Source: Limnohabitans sp. JirII-31 (GTDB taxonomy: Bacteria; Pseudomonadota; Gammaproteobacteria; Burkholderiales; Burkholderiaceae_C). From it: 64,000 bases of DNA. Each line of letters opens with the position of its first letter. The first letter of the stretch is position 1. The notes beneath the pieces are model-generated. The model ran no database searches. It was not told where the DNA came from and saw only the letters and a list, made by a program, of their open reading frames with translations. Positions 44,240 through 54,800 of this stretch are shown in pieces. The translations under genes and the position numbers were made by a program. The stretch is taken from NCBI RefSeq assembly GCF_002778315.1, contig NZ_NESA01000015.1:1-64000 (forward strand), in the 5' to 3' direction.

Positions 44240-45919
44240 TCAGTGAGGACTCTGCGCCATTTGGCGCAGACGAAAACGTTGCAATTTGCCGGTCTCAGTG
44301 CGCGGCAGTTGGGCCACGAAGTCGATGCGACGTGGGTATTTGTAGGGCGCAATCTGGGCTTTGACAAAGTCTTGTAACTCGCTGGCCAACGCGTCGCTGG
44401 CCACCACGCCAGCTTTGAGCACCACATAGGCGCTCACCACATGGCCGCGTGCTTCGTCGGGGGCGCCCACCACGCCGCATTCGGCCACAGCCGGGTGTTG
44501 CAACAACACGCTCTCAACCTCGGGGCCTGCGATGTTGTAGCCCGCCGACACAATCATGTCGTCGTTGCGCGCGAGGTAGCTGAAGTAGCCGTCGGCATCC
44601 ATCACAAAGGTGTCACCGGGCAGGTTCCAGCCGTCTTTCACGTAGTCGGTTTGGCGTGGGTCGTCCAGGTAGCGGCAGCCGGTGGGCCCACGCACGGCCA
44701 GGCGTCCGGGGGTGCCGGGTGGCACGGGGTGCATGTCGTCATCGACGATTTGCGCTTGGTAGCCCGGCACCACTTGGCCCAAGGTGCCGGGGCGCCAGTC
44801 TTTGCCCGCGCTGGCGATGTAGATGTGAATCACCTCGGTGCCGCCAATGCCATCGGTGATGGGAATGCCCGTGTGGTCAAGCCACAGTTGCCGTGTGGCC
44901 TCGGGCAAGGCCTCACCGGCCGACACCGGATGGCGCAAGCTGCTCAGGTCCACGCCAGCGGCCAGCACCGCCATTTGTCGGTAGAAGGTGGGTGCGGTGT
45001 AGCACTGGGTAGCGCGGTATTTTTCGATGGTGTGCAGCAGCAAGTCAGGGGTGAGCTTTTCCAACAGCACGGTGCTCGCGCCATGGCGCAGTGGAAACGC
45101 CAGCAAGCCACCCAGTCCAAAGGTGAAGGCGATGGGCGGTGTGCCGCACACCACATCGTCAGGCCCCATGTGCAGGACATGGCGTGGGAACAGGTCGCAC
45201 ATGGCCAGCACGTCGCGGTGAAAGTGCATGGTGCCTTTGGGCTTGCCGGTGGTGCCGCTGGTGAAGGCAATCAGGCACACGTCGTCGCGGGTGGTGGGGT
45301 GGCCCACATACGGTTTGTCAAAGCGCTGCATGCGTGCTTCCAGCCCATTGGGCGCATCGCTGCCAAACACCACCATCTGCTGCAAGCTGGGTGCGTGTTG
45401 CGCGTGTGCCGGGTCCAGGCAGTGTGCCAACTCGTCGGCCAAGCTGCTGGCGCACAGGGCGGCGCTGACCTGGGCTTTGTCGAGGATTTGTTTCAGCTCG
45501 GTGGCGCGCAACAAAGGCATGGTGGGCACTGCCACCATGCCGGCTTTGAAGGCGGCCAAGCAGCACGCTGCCATCATGGGGCTGTTGGCACCGCGCAGCA
45601 GCACGCGGTTGCCCGAGACCAGCCCCATGTCGTGGATCAACACCTGGGCAATGCGGTCGATCTGTTGTTGCAGTGCTCGGTAGCTCCAGCAGGCGTCGGC
45701 GCCGTGAATGGCCGGGCGCTCGCCTCGGCCCTCTTGCACATGCCGATCTACCAGTTCGAGGGTGACGTTCAAAAAGTCGGGGTAGTGCAGCTCGGGCTGG
45801 TCAAACACAAACAGCGGCCACAGCTCAGGCGGGGGCAGTCGGTCACGGGCAAAGGTGTCCAAGTGCGAGGACGCGGTGAGCGGCGGGTTGTCAAGTTGCG
45901 TGGGGTCAAGGTGTGTCAT
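44240..45919 (-). CDS. abmG: 2-Aminobenzoate-CoA ligase (benzoate-CoA ligase family)
   Basis: A 559-residue AMP-forming acyl-CoA synthetase. The P-loop-like motif is AFTSGTTGKPKGTMHFHRD, followed by the adenylate motif TDGIGGTEVIHIYIA, the hinge YFSYLARNDDMIVSAGYNIAGPEVE and the C-terminal lysine in LPRTETGKLQRFRLRQ. The family resemblance is to benzoate/2-aminobenzoate-CoA ligases, and the context (2-aminobenzoyl-CoA monooxygenase/reductase, MarR and beta-oxidation-like genes) points to anthranilate as substrate. It is downstream of the acyl-CoA dehydrogenase gene by 18 bp. Confidence 0.86.
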   Translation of the reverse strand: MTHLDPTQLDNPPLTASSHLDTFARDRLPPPELWPLFVFDQPELHYPDFLNVTLELVDRHVQEGRGERPAIHGADACWSYRALQQQIDRIAQVLIHDMGLVSGNRVLLRGANSPMMAACCLAAFKAGMVAVPTMPLLRATELKQILDKAQVSAALCASSLADELAHCLDPAHAQHAPSLQQMVVFGSDAPNGLEARMQRFDKPYVGHPTTRDDVCLIAFTSGTTGKPKGTMHFHRDVLAMCDLFPRHVLHMGPDDVVCGTPPIAFTFGLGGLLAFPLRHGASTVLLEKLTPDLLLHTIEKYRATQCYTAPTFYRQMAVLAAGVDLSSLRHPVSAGEALPEATRQLWLDHTGIPITDGIGGTEVIHIYIASAGKDWRPGTLGQVVPGYQAQIVDDDMHPVPPGTPGRLAVRGPTGCRYLDDPRQTDYVKDGWNLPGDTFVMDADGYFSYLARNDDMIVSAGYNIAGPEVESVLLQHPAVAECGVVGAPDEARGHVVSAYVVLKAGVVASDALASELQDFVKAQIAPYKYPRRIDFVAQLPRTETGKLQRFRLRQMAQSPH

Positions 45920-45937
45920 GCCGTGCCTTTCGTCCTG

Positions 45938-47125
45938 TCAGGGCTTGAGCAGGTCACGCCCGATGATGAGCTGCTGCACTTCGGTGGCACCTTCGTAGAT
46001 GCGCAAGGCGCGAATCTCTCGGTAGAGCGACTCGACGATGCTGCCTTTTTTCACCCCCATGCCACCGTGCAGCTGCACTGCCATGTCAATGATTTGCTGG
46101 GCGCTCTCGGTGGCGGTCATCTTGGCCATGGCCGCTTCGCGGGTGATGCGCTGCCCCTGGTCACGCAGCCAGGCTGCACGGTAGGTGAGCAAGGTGGCGG
46201 CATCCAGCAAGGTGGCCATTTGGGCAATTTTGGTTTGGGTGATTTGAAAGTCGCCCAAGGTGTGGCCAAACATTTGCCGTGTACGCACCCAACTGATGGA
46301 GGCGTCCAGGGCCCGCCGTCCAAAGCCCAGAGCAGCGGCTGCCACCGAGGTGCGAAACACATCGAGGGTGGCCATGGCCACTTTGAAGCCTTGGCCGCCT
46401 TCGCCCATGCGTTGTGATACGGGCACGCGTGCGTTGACAAAACGCAGCGTGGCCAAGGGGTGAGGCGCAATGACGTCAATGCGTTCTGAAATTTCCAGCC
46501 CCGGTGTGTCGGCGTCGACAATGAAGGCGCTGATGCCGCGTGACCCCGGGGCCTCTTGCGTGCGCGCAAACACCACGTAGAAATTGGCAATGCCGCCGTT
46601 GGAGATCCAGGTTTTTTCGCCGTTGAGCACGTAGTGGTCGCCATCCAAGGTGGCGCTGCAAGCCATGGCGGCCACGTCCGAGCCTGCGTGGGGTTCGCTC
46701 AAGGCAAAGGCGGCGATGGCGCTGCCTTCGACCACACGGGGCAGGTAGTTTTGTTTTTGCGCTTCGGTGCCAAACAGGCTGATGGCGCCTGAACCCAAGC
46801 CCTGCATGGCAAAGGCAAAGTCAGCCAAGCCGTGGTGCCAAGCCAGTTCTTCGCGCAGCAAGCAGATGGAGCGGGTGTCGATCACATCTTGGTCGCCCCC
46901 GTAGGCCAAGCCCGCCACGGCATAGCGCAACCAGTCGCCACGGCCCAAGGCTTGTACCCAATGGCGGCACTGGGCATCGACATCGTGGTCGTGTTCGGCT
47001 TCACCGCCAATGTGTGCGATACACCAAGCATGCAGGTCGCTTTTGAGTTGACGGTGTGCGTCGTCAAAGAAGGGCCAATCCAGTTCGGGTGGCCACTCAC
47101 CGGGCATGGGTCTGAGGCGGGTCAT
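45938..47125 (-). CDS. Acyl-CoA dehydrogenase of the anthranilate-CoA pathway
   Basis: A 395-residue FAD-dependent dehydrogenase. Landmarks are [43 protein letters not shown], the [21 protein letters not shown] helix, [16 protein letters not shown] and the catalytic-glutamate region [23 protein letters not shown] 47125 ([17 protein letters not shown]) is used since upstream residues overlap the hydratase gene in a GC-rich unrelated frame. It lies 2 bp from the hydratase stop. In the Azoarcus pathway this class of enzyme acts on the alicyclic CoA ester after ring reduction. Confidence 0.9.
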   Translation of the reverse strand: MTRLRPMPGEWPPELDWPFFDDAHRQLKSDLHAWCIAHIGGEAEHDHDVDAQCRHWVQALGRGDWLRYAVAGLAYGGDQDVIDTRSICLLREELAWHHGLADFAFAMQGLGSGAISLFGTEAQKQNYLPRVVEGSAIAAFALSEPHAGSDVAAMACSATLDGDHYVLNGEKTWISNGGIANFYVVFARTQEAPGSRGISAFIVDADTPGLEISERIDVIAPHPLATLRFVNARVPVSQRMGEGGQGFKVAMATLDVFRTSVAAAALGFGRRALDASISWVRTRQMFGHTLGDFQITQTKIAQMATLLDAATLLTYRAAWLRDQGQRITREAAMAKMTATESAQQIIDMAVQLHGGMGVKKGSIVESLYREIRALRIYEGATEVQQLIIGRDLLKP

Positions 47126-47127
47126 CG

Positions 47128-47988
47128 TCAGTCTCCTTGGAAAACCGGAGTTTGCTTGGCCACGAAGGCGTGATAAGCCCGGTGGAAGTCGTTGGTCATC
47201 ATGCAAATGGCCTGGGCCTGGGCTTCGGCCTCGATGGCTTCGTCCACGCCCATGTTCCATTCTTGTTGCAGCATCTTTTTGGTCATGGCGTTGGCAAAGG
47301 TCGGGCCATGAGCGAGTTGGTGGGCCATGGCCTGGGCTTGGGCCAACACCTCGTCAGGAGCGCACACGCGGTTGTAAAAGCCCCAGCGTTCGGCCTCGGC
47401 ACCGGGCAGACCTCGGCCGCTGTAGAGCAACTCAGACGCACGGCCTTGCCCAATGACACGCGGCAGCAGCGCACAGGCCCCCATGTCGCAGCCGGCCAGC
47501 CCCACCTTGTTGAACAAGAAATAGGTTTTGCTGCGCTCGGTGCCGTAGCGCAAGTCGGAGGCCAGCGCCAACAGCGCACCGGCACCGGCACAAATGCCGT
47601 CAATGGCCGCCACGATGGGTTGCGGGCAAGCCCGCATGGCTTTGACCAGGTCGCCCGTCATGCGCGTGAAGGCCAACAAGCCCGGCATGTCGAGTTGGGT
47701 GAGGGGGCCAATGATTTCGTGCACATCGCCGCCTGAGCAGAAGTTGCCGCCCGAGCCGGTGATGACCACGGCGTGCACGTCATCGGCGTAGCTCATGGCG
47801 CGAAACAGGTCGCGCAGCTCGGCATACGAGCCAAACGACAGCGGGTTTTTGCGCTCGGGTCGGTTCAAGGTGACGGTGGCCACGCCGTCGTTCACTTCGA
47901 ATAAAAAGTGTTCGGCTGGGTAACCCGCCAGGGTTTGGCGGTGACGTGGCAGTTGGTGCGGTTGGCCATTGAGGTAGGTGGTGCTCAT
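47128..47988 (-). CDS. Enoyl-CoA hydratase/isomerase family protein of the anthranilate-CoA pathway
   Basis: A 286-residue crotonase-fold protein. Oxyanion-hole segments are [19 protein letters not shown] and [19 protein letters not shown], and [23 protein letters not shown]; the active-site helix region is [22 protein letters not shown]. It should hydrate or cleave the CoA-bound intermediate produced by the monooxygenase/reductase. It overlaps the MarR gene by 4 bp (47985-47988) and precedes the acyl-CoA dehydrogenase by 2 bp, so all are translated from one message. Confidence 0.9.
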   Translation of the reverse strand: MSTTYLNGQPHQLPRHRQTLAGYPAEHFLFEVNDGVATVTLNRPERKNPLSFGSYAELRDLFRAMSYADDVHAVVITGSGGNFCSGGDVHEIIGPLTQLDMPGLLAFTRMTGDLVKAMRACPQPIVAAIDGICAGAGALLALASDLRYGTERSKTYFLFNKVGLAGCDMGACALLPRVIGQGRASELLYSGRGLPGAEAERWGFYNRVCAPDEVLAQAQAMAHQLAHGPTFANAMTKKMLQQEWNMGVDEAIEAEAQAQAICMMTNDFHRAYHAFVAKQTPVFQGD

Positions 47989-48491
47989 GCGTGCTCCGAG
48001 GGAGGGGTGGACTGGCTGTGGTGGATGCTGGTTTTGAGGTGGCCCAGCAAGTTGCTGAGTTGCTGCTGTTGGCGCTCTGACAAGCCGCTGAACAAGGCCA
48101 CCACCCAGCCTTCGTGGGCCGAGGCCATGCTGGCGAAGGCTTTGTGGCCCGAGGGCGTGAGCAGCACACGAAATGAGCGGCGGTCTTTGGCGGCGACTTG
48201 GCGCTGCACCAGCTGTTCTTTTTCCAGTTGGTCCACGATGACGGTGGTGTTGCCGCCGCTGACCATCATGCGGCGTGACAGCTCGCCCATGGTCAGCCCT
48301 TCGGGGTGGCGTTCGAGTTGCGCCATCAAGTCAAAGCGCGAGAGCGAAATGTCGAACTGCTCGCGCAGTTGCTGCCGGATGGCGTCTTCCACCAGGGTGG
48401 TGCACGACAGCAGGCGCAGCCACAGGCGCAGTGAGGCGTGGTGGTCGTCGCGCGCGCGCAACTCCAGGTCTTCGGTTTCTAGGTGGTTCAT
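47985..48491 (-). CDS. MarR-family transcriptional regulator of the anthranilate cluster
   Basis: A 168-residue MarR regulator. The winged helix is seen in [46 protein letters not shown], with the wing [19 protein letters not shown]. Homologues in aromatic-CoA clusters are repressors relieved by the CoA thioester. It is embedded in the operon (4-bp overlaps at both ends), which would give feedback control. Two 16-bp operator-like sites (51640-51655 upstream of the operon; 35413-35428 upstream of the transporter receptor gene) are candidate targets. Confidence 0.9.
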   Translation of the reverse strand: MNHLETEDLELRARDDHHASLRLWLRLLSCTTLVEDAIRQQLREQFDISLSRFDLMAQLERHPEGLTMGELSRRMMVSGGNTTVIVDQLEKEQLVQRQVAAKDRRSFRVLLTPSGHKAFASMASAHEGWVVALFSGLSERQQQQLSNLLGHLKTSIHHSQSTPPSEHA

Positions 48492-49282
48492 CCTGCCAAC
48501 TCCCCGCCATCGACGGCGATGGCTTGTCCGTTGATGGCATTGCTGCCGGGCAGGCACACGCTGAGCACGGCGTGCGCCACTTCCATGGGTTGCACCAGGC
48601 GTTGCTGTGGGTTGCGTTCGGCCAGTGCAGCACGCGCCTCGTCGGGCGTCTTGCCGGTTTTCTGCACGATGTTGGCAATGGCCTCGGTCACGATGTCGGT
48701 CTCGGTATAGCCGGGGCAGATGGCGTTGACGGTGATGCCTTTGCGCGCCAATTCCAAGGCCAGTGACCGGGTCAGGCCAATCACGCCGTGCTTGGCGGCG
48801 CTGTAGGCGCTGACGTAGGCGTAGCCTTGCAGGCCTGCCGTGCTGGCCACGTTGACGATGCGCCCAGGCGTGCCTTGGGCGGCGGCTTGCAGCATGCTGG
48901 GCAGTGCGGCATGGGTGCACAGGTAGGTGCCGGTGAGGTTGACGTTGAGCATCTGTTGCCACAGCGCCAAATCGGTTTTGCCAAAGGGCAGGCTGGCTGC
49001 TTGGCCTGCGTTGTTGATCAGAATGTTCACCGGGCCCAGGGCCTGCACGCTGGCCGCCATGGCGTGCTCGATGGCGGCAGCATCGCTGACATCGGCTGCC
49101 TCAATGTGCACGCGCACCTCGGGGCCAAAGGTGCGAGCCAGTGCTTGCAGGCTGTCGGCGTTGCGCCCCATCAAGGTCAGGCTGGCACCGGCATCGGCCA
49201 GTTGCTTGGCGATGGCAGCACCAATGCCACGGGCGGCGCCGGTGATCACGGCATGACGTGCGTGGAGGGGAAGGGTTGTCAT
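48488..49282 (-). CDS. Short-chain dehydrogenase/reductase (3-hydroxyacyl-CoA dehydrogenase-like)
   Basis: A 264-residue SDR. NAD(P)-binding motif is ITGAARGIGAAIAKQLADAG; NILINNAGQAASL is the NAG motif; the catalytic Tyr and Lys lie in VSAYSAAKHGVIGLT; the C-terminal [15 protein letters not shown] is typical. It probably oxidises the hydroxyacyl-CoA formed by the neighbouring hydratase. It is 4 bp downstream of the monooxygenase/reductase gene and overlaps the MarR gene start. Confidence 0.9.
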   Translation of the reverse strand: MTTLPLHARHAVITGAARGIGAAIAKQLADAGASLTLMGRNADSLQALARTFGPEVRVHIEAADVSDAAAIEHAMAASVQALGPVNILINNAGQAASLPFGKTDLALWQQMLNVNLTGTYLCTHAALPSMLQAAAQGTPGRIVNVASTAGLQGYAYVSAYSAAKHGVIGLTRSLALELARKGITVNAICPGYTETDIVTEAIANIVQKTGKTPDEARAALAERNPQQRLVQPMEVAHAVLSVCLPGSNAINGQAIAVDGGELAG

Positions 49283-49286
49283 AGGT

Positions 49287-51608
49287 TTATTTGAGTGCTT
49301 GTGTGGCCGCGCGTTCGAAGTTGGCTTCGATTTGGCGCTTGGCCGATAGGTATTGCTTGGGCCATGACACGGCTTGGTAGCCGATCCGGGCCGCTTCGGT
49401 CAAGGTCCAGGCGGGGTTGGCCAGATGCGGGCGGGCCACGGCGCACAAGTCGGCACGGCCTGCGGCAATGATGCTGTTGACGTGGTCGGCTTCGCTGATA
49501 GCACCCACGGCGATGGTGGCAATGCCCGCTTCTTGTCGAATCTGGTCGGCAAACGGGGTTTGGAACATGCGGCCAAACACGGGCTTTTCTTGTTTGCTCA
49601 CCTGGCCCGACGAGCAGTCGATCAGGTCAGCGCCTGCGGCTTTGAAGGCTTTGGCCATCAGCACCGCATCGTCTGGCGTGATGCCGCCTTGTACCCAGTC
49701 GTGGGCGGAGATACGCACCGACATGGGCAGGTGCTCGGGCCACGCCGCACGCACCGCCTGGAACACTTCCAGCGGGTAGCGCAGCCGGTTGTCGAGCGAG
49801 CCACCGTACGCGTCGCTGCGGTGGTTGGTGAGCGGTGAGATGAAGCTTGAGAGCAAATAGCCGTGCGCGCAGTGCAGCTCCAACCAATCAAAGCCGGCCC
49901 GTGCGGCCCGCTGCGTGGCCGCCACAAAGTCGGCTTTGACGCGGTCCATGTCGGCGCGGGTCATGGCGTGCGAGGTTTGGCTCACGCCTTCGATGTATTG
50001 CTGGGGCGACGCGCTCAAGAGCGGCCAGTTAGCTTCGGTGTCGTCGTCGCTCAGGGGTTGGTCAATGCCGTCCCAGGCGCGACGGGTGGAGCCCTTGGCT
50101 CCGGCGTGGCCGATTTGTGCGGCCATTTTGGCGTCGCTGTTGGCGTGTACCCAGGTCACGATGCGTTGCCACGCGTCGGCTTGGGCGTCGTTCCACAGGC
50201 CCGGGCAACCGGGGGTGATACGCGCGTCGGGGCTGGTGCAAATCATTTCGGCAAACACCAGGGCTGCGCCGCCCATGGCGCGCGCGCCTAGGTGCACCAA
50301 GTGGTAATCGCCCGCGATGCCGTTGACGGCCGAGTACTGCGCCATGGGCGAGACCACCACCCGGTTTTTCAGCGTGACCGAACGCACGCTGTACGGCGTG
50401 AACATAGGCGGTGTGGCGGGCAAGGCCGGGTTGTCTTGGGCGAACCAGTGCTCATAGCCGTCCAGCCAGGCCTTGTCGCGCAAGCGCAGGTTCTCGTGGC
50501 TGATGCGCTGGCTGCGTGTGAGCATGGAGTACATGAATTGCTCAGGTTCCAACTGGTCGCAGTAGCGTTCGCCACACACCTCGAACCAGGCCATGGCGTT
50601 CCAGGCGGCGTTTTGAATTTTCAGCGTTTCAATGCGGCGCGCTTCTTGGTAGGCCTTCAACACATCGGTGATGTGGCTGGGGTCATCGCCGAGCAGCTCG
50701 AACTGGCGGGTGAGTTCAATCGCATCTTCAATCGCCAGCTTGGTGCCCGAGCCAATGGCAAAGTGGGCTGTGTGCACCGCATCGCCCATCAGCACCACGT
50801 GGCTGTTGTGTTGGTTTTTGAGCCACCACTGCTCGCAGACCACGCGCTGAAAATTGAGCCAGGCCGAGCCGCGCAGATGGCGCGCATTGGTCATCAACTT
50901 GGCACCTTGCAGGTTGTCGGCAAATAGTTTTTCGCAAAACGCAATCGAGGCTTCTTGGTCGGCTTTGTCTAGGCCGTGGGCCAGAAACACATGCTCTGGG
51001 CACTCGACGATGAAGGTGGTGGTGGTGTCATCAAACTTGTAGATGTGGGCTTGGAACCAGCCGTGCTCGGTCTTTTGAAAATCAAAGGTGAAGGCGTCGT
51101 ACAGGCGGTGCGTGCCCAACCAGATGTAGCGGTTGGGGCGCGTCACGATGTCGGGCTTGAAGGTGTCTGCGTAGCGGGTGCGGACGGTGGAGTTGATGCC
51201 GTCACTGGCGATGATCAGGTCGGCATCGGGGAAGTCGAGGTCGGACTGCACATCGCAGTCAAACACCAACTTCACACCCAGTTGTTCGCAACGTGCCTGC
51301 AAGATGTTGAGCAGTTTTTTGCGGCCAATGCCCACAAAGCCGTGGCCACCTGAGCGAATGCGACGGCCTTTGAAGAGCAGCTCAATGTCGTCCCAATGGT
51401 TGAAGGCTTCTTGAATCTGATCGGCTGTCTCGCGGTCCCAGGCGCGCATGTTGTCCATGGTGGCGTCTGAGAACACCACGCCCCAACCAAAGGTGTCGTA
51501 AGGGCGGTTGCGTTCGACCACCGTGATGTCGTGGGCCGGGTTGCGTTGCTTCATGAGCAAACCAAAGTACAGCCCCGCTGGACCCCCTCCGATACAGACG
51601 ATTTTCAT
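49287..51608 (-). CDS. Bifunctional 2-aminobenzoyl-CoA monooxygenase/reductase (salicylyl-CoA 5-hydroxylase-like)
   Basis: A 773-residue two-domain flavoprotein. Residues 1-~385 are a FAD monooxygenase ([45 protein letters not shown]). Residues ~400-773 are an Old Yellow Enzyme domain ([55 protein letters not shown]). This fusion is known as 2-aminobenzoyl-CoA monooxygenase/reductase of Azoarcus evansii and as salicylyl-CoA 5-hydroxylase; the neighbours favour the former, which hydroxylates and dearomatises anthranilyl-CoA. ATG 51608 follows AGGAGTG (revcomp of 51612-51618). It is the first gene of the operon; a palindromic operator lies 32 bp upstream. Confidence 0.9.
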   Translation of the reverse strand: MKIVCIGGGPAGLYFGLLMKQRNPAHDITVVERNRPYDTFGWGVVFSDATMDNMRAWDRETADQIQEAFNHWDDIELLFKGRRIRSGGHGFVGIGRKKLLNILQARCEQLGVKLVFDCDVQSDLDFPDADLIIASDGINSTVRTRYADTFKPDIVTRPNRYIWLGTHRLYDAFTFDFQKTEHGWFQAHIYKFDDTTTTFIVECPEHVFLAHGLDKADQEASIAFCEKLFADNLQGAKLMTNARHLRGSAWLNFQRVVCEQWWLKNQHNSHVVLMGDAVHTAHFAIGSGTKLAIEDAIELTRQFELLGDDPSHITDVLKAYQEARRIETLKIQNAAWNAMAWFEVCGERYCDQLEPEQFMYSMLTRSQRISHENLRLRDKAWLDGYEHWFAQDNPALPATPPMFTPYSVRSVTLKNRVVVSPMAQYSAVNGIAGDYHLVHLGARAMGGAALVFAEMICTSPDARITPGCPGLWNDAQADAWQRIVTWVHANSDAKMAAQIGHAGAKGSTRRAWDGIDQPLSDDDTEANWPLLSASPQQYIEGVSQTSHAMTRADMDRVKADFVAATQRAARAGFDWLELHCAHGYLLSSFISPLTNHRSDAYGGSLDNRLRYPLEVFQAVRAAWPEHLPMSVRISAHDWVQGGITPDDAVLMAKAFKAAGADLIDCSSGQVSKQEKPVFGRMFQTPFADQIRQEAGIATIAVGAISEADHVNSIIAAGRADLCAVARPHLANPAWTLTEAARIGYQAVSWPKQYLSAKRQIEANFERAATQALK

Positions 51609-51639
51609 GACGCACTCCTGATTTGTTTCGGACTTGTAT

Positions 51640-51655
51640 ATTTCAATATTGAAAT
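51640..51655. promoter_or_regulatory. Perfect 16-bp palindrome upstream of the anthranilate operon (MarR operator candidate)
   Basis: ATTTCAATATTGAAAT is a perfect 16-bp palindrome between the first gene of the anthranilate operon (start 51608) and the divergent adhesin gene. Its length, AT-rich character and position suit a MarR-family dimer site. A 14/16 match lies at 35413-35428 before the transporter receptor gene. Confidence 0.65.
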
Positions 51656-51828
51656 AACTTTCCTTCAAATTCAAAAATCTGTCAAGTGCTTTTCTTGTGC
51701 AAGGCGTTGACCGGCTTCATGACACACGTCCTGTAACCAAAGTTATATGACTCTTGTTAATCTAGTTTTTAGTAATTTTGATGAATAAACTATTTATCAC
51801 AAATACAGTAAAGCAATGAGGTTGCCAC

Positions 51829-54800
51829 GTGGCCGAAGCCAATATCTCTACCAGCCAACAGGCCTTCGACGCGCAAGAGCTCGACAGCTTGAATGTTCAG
51901 CAGCAACTGGCTGAGCAGGGGGATTCTTCTGCGCCATCAGGCGGCCCCACCCAAAATCGGGTGGATACGCCCGTGGCAACGCCTGCTGCTGGCGTGCAAG
52001 ACGGGCCGAGTTTGTTCTCTAAAGATCCGGTGCCAACGCACAACCAGGAAGACCTCAACAGCAGTGCCCGAGCGGCCGAGTCGAACGATTCACAAACCAG
52101 TGGCAGCAACAGTGACCGTTCGGGCCGCAGTGCCGATCTGGGTGGCGTGAACACCTTGGCAGGGCTGGCGGCACCAGTTGCCAATAACAATGTATTGCCC
52201 ACAGGGCTTGTGGCAGGTGGCGCGGGCCCAGATGTGGCCGTTCAGCAAGGGACCGTGGCAGAAGCAGGTGGCATGAGAACGGGCCTTGCACAAGCGCAGG
52301 TGGCTCGCGCTGGCGTGACAGCCGGGTCAGGCGCTGCGAGTGTGACCAATGCAACAGCGGCCACCGTGACGGCTCCCAGCGTGACACCTGTCACACCCAC
52401 GGTGACAGCGCCCACGGTGGCCAGTCCGGCCGAAGCCGTGGCGGCAGCTGCGGTGGTGCCTGTGGTCGCCCCAATCAGCAGTCCGACAGTGACCAATGCG
52501 GTGATCACGCCCACGCAGGTGTTTCAGCCCAACACAGCAGCCTTGTTGGTGACCCCGATCACTCCCACCAACACGGCTCCAGTGGTGACGGCTCCTTTGG
52601 TGGTGAGCACCATTGAAGACAGTGCAACTCTGCGCGTGGATGCTTTGCTCAATGCATCAGACCCAGATGCGGGCACTGTCTTGAGTGTGGTGAATTTGCC
52701 CAGCAGTTTGCCCAATGGCGTGACTTTCAACGCCAGCACCCACTCGTTTGTGATTGATCCCAGTCATGCGGCTTTTCAGTCGCTGGCGGCGGGACAACAA
52801 CAAGTGATTCAAATTGATTACGGCGTCAGCGATGGCAGCTTGGTCACCCCGACGTCGGTGAAGCTAACCGTCACAGGTACCAACGATGCGGCAGTGATCA
52901 CAGGCACAAGCACGGTTGGCTTGGTAGAGGCCAACAGCGCAGCAGCATTGAGCACCAAAGGTGTTTTGTCGGCCACAGACGTGGACGGCAGTGCTTCGTT
53001 TGTGGCGCAAAGCAATGTGGCGGGAAACAACGGTCATGGCCAGTTCAGCATCGGCACCGACGGTGTTTGGACCTACACGGCCAACAGCGCGCACAACGAG
53101 TTTGTGGGTGGCCAGACCTACACCGATAGCTTCACGGTGGCTACCGCAGACGGAACAACGCAGGTCATCACGGTGAGTATGACGGGTTCGAATGATGCTG
53201 CAGTCATCACCGGGACCAGCACCGCTAGCTTGACGCAGAGCACCACGGTTGCGTCGTTGAGTACCACGGGGTCGTTGTCTGCGACGGATGTGGACAGCAG
53301 TGCCGCCTTCGTTGCTCAGACTGGTGTTACTGGTAACAATGGCTACGGTCAATTCAGCATCGGCACCGACGGTGTTTGGACCTACACGGCCAACAGCGCG
53401 CACAACGAATTCGTTGGTGGCCAGACCTACACCGACAGCTTCACGGTGGCGACGGCAGACGGAACAAGTCAAGTGATCACGGTCAGCATGACGGGCAGCA
53501 ACGATGCAGCGGTCATCACCGGAACCAGCACGGCCAGCTTGACGGAAATAAACGCAGCAGCATCCTTGAGCACCACAGGGTCACTGTCTGCAACAGACGT
53601 TGACAGCAACGCAGTCTTCGTTGCTCAGAGCAATGTGGCTGGGAATAACGGTTACGGTCAGTTCAGCATTGGCAGCGATGGTGCTTGGACGTACACGGCC
53701 AACAGCGCGCACAACGAGTTCGTCGGTGGACAGACCTACACCGACAGCTTCACGGTGGCGACGGCGGATGGCACGAGCCAAGTGATCACGGTGAGCATGA
53801 CTGGATCGAATGACGCAGCAGTCATCACTGGAACCAGTACCGCTAGTCTCACCGAAACAAACGCAGCAGCCTCGCTCTCCACCACGGGCTCACTCTCGGC
53901 AACAGACGTCGACAGCAGTGCGGGGTTCGTCGCTCAGAGCACTGTGGCCGGTAACAACGGTTATGGTCAATTCAGCATTGGCACAGACGGCGCTTGGACC
54001 TACACCGCCAACAACGCACACAACGAGTTTGTGGGTGGTCAGACTTACACCGACAGCTTTACGGTGGCGACCGCGGATGGCACCTCGCAGGTCATTACCG
54101 TCAGCATGACGGGCAGCAACGATGCAGCGGTGATCACAGGCACCAGCACGGCAAGTCTCACCGAGACCAATGCAGCAACCTCGCTCTCAACCACAGGTAC
54201 GTTGAGCGCCACCGACGTGGACAGTAGCGCCGCCTTCGTCGCTCAGACTGGTGTTGCAGGTAGCAACGGCTACGGTCAATTCAGCATTGGCACAGACGGC
54301 GCCTGGACGTACACCGCCAACAGCGCGCACAACGAGTTCGTCGGTGGGCAGACTTATACCGACAGCTTCACAGTCGCGACAGCCGATGGCACGAGCCAAG
54401 TGATCACGGTGAGCATGACGGGTTCGAACGACGCAGCAGTCATCACCGGAACCAGCACGGCCAGCTTGACGGAAACAAACGCAGCATCTTCCCTGAGCAC
54501 CACGGGCTCACTGTCTGCAACAGACGTTGACAGCAGCGCAGCCTTTGTTGCGCAGACTGGTGTTGCTGGTAACAACGGCTACGGTCAATTCAGCATTGGT
54601 ACTGACGGTCAGTGGACGTACACGGCCAACAGCGCGCACAACGAGTTCGTCGGTGGGCAGACTTATACCGACAGCTTCACAGTCGCGACAGCCGATGGCA
54701 CGAGCCAAGTGATCACGGTGAGCATGACTGGATCGAATGACGCAGCAGTCATCACTGGAACCAGTACGGCCAGCTTGACAGAAACAAACGCAGCAGCTTC

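Noticed and set aside
44441..46417. Plus-strand open frame of 658 codons opposite the CoA ligase and acyl-CoA dehydrogenase genes
   Set aside because: It is a shadow of the high-GC third-codon pattern; the minus strand encodes two clear enzymes with all motifs.
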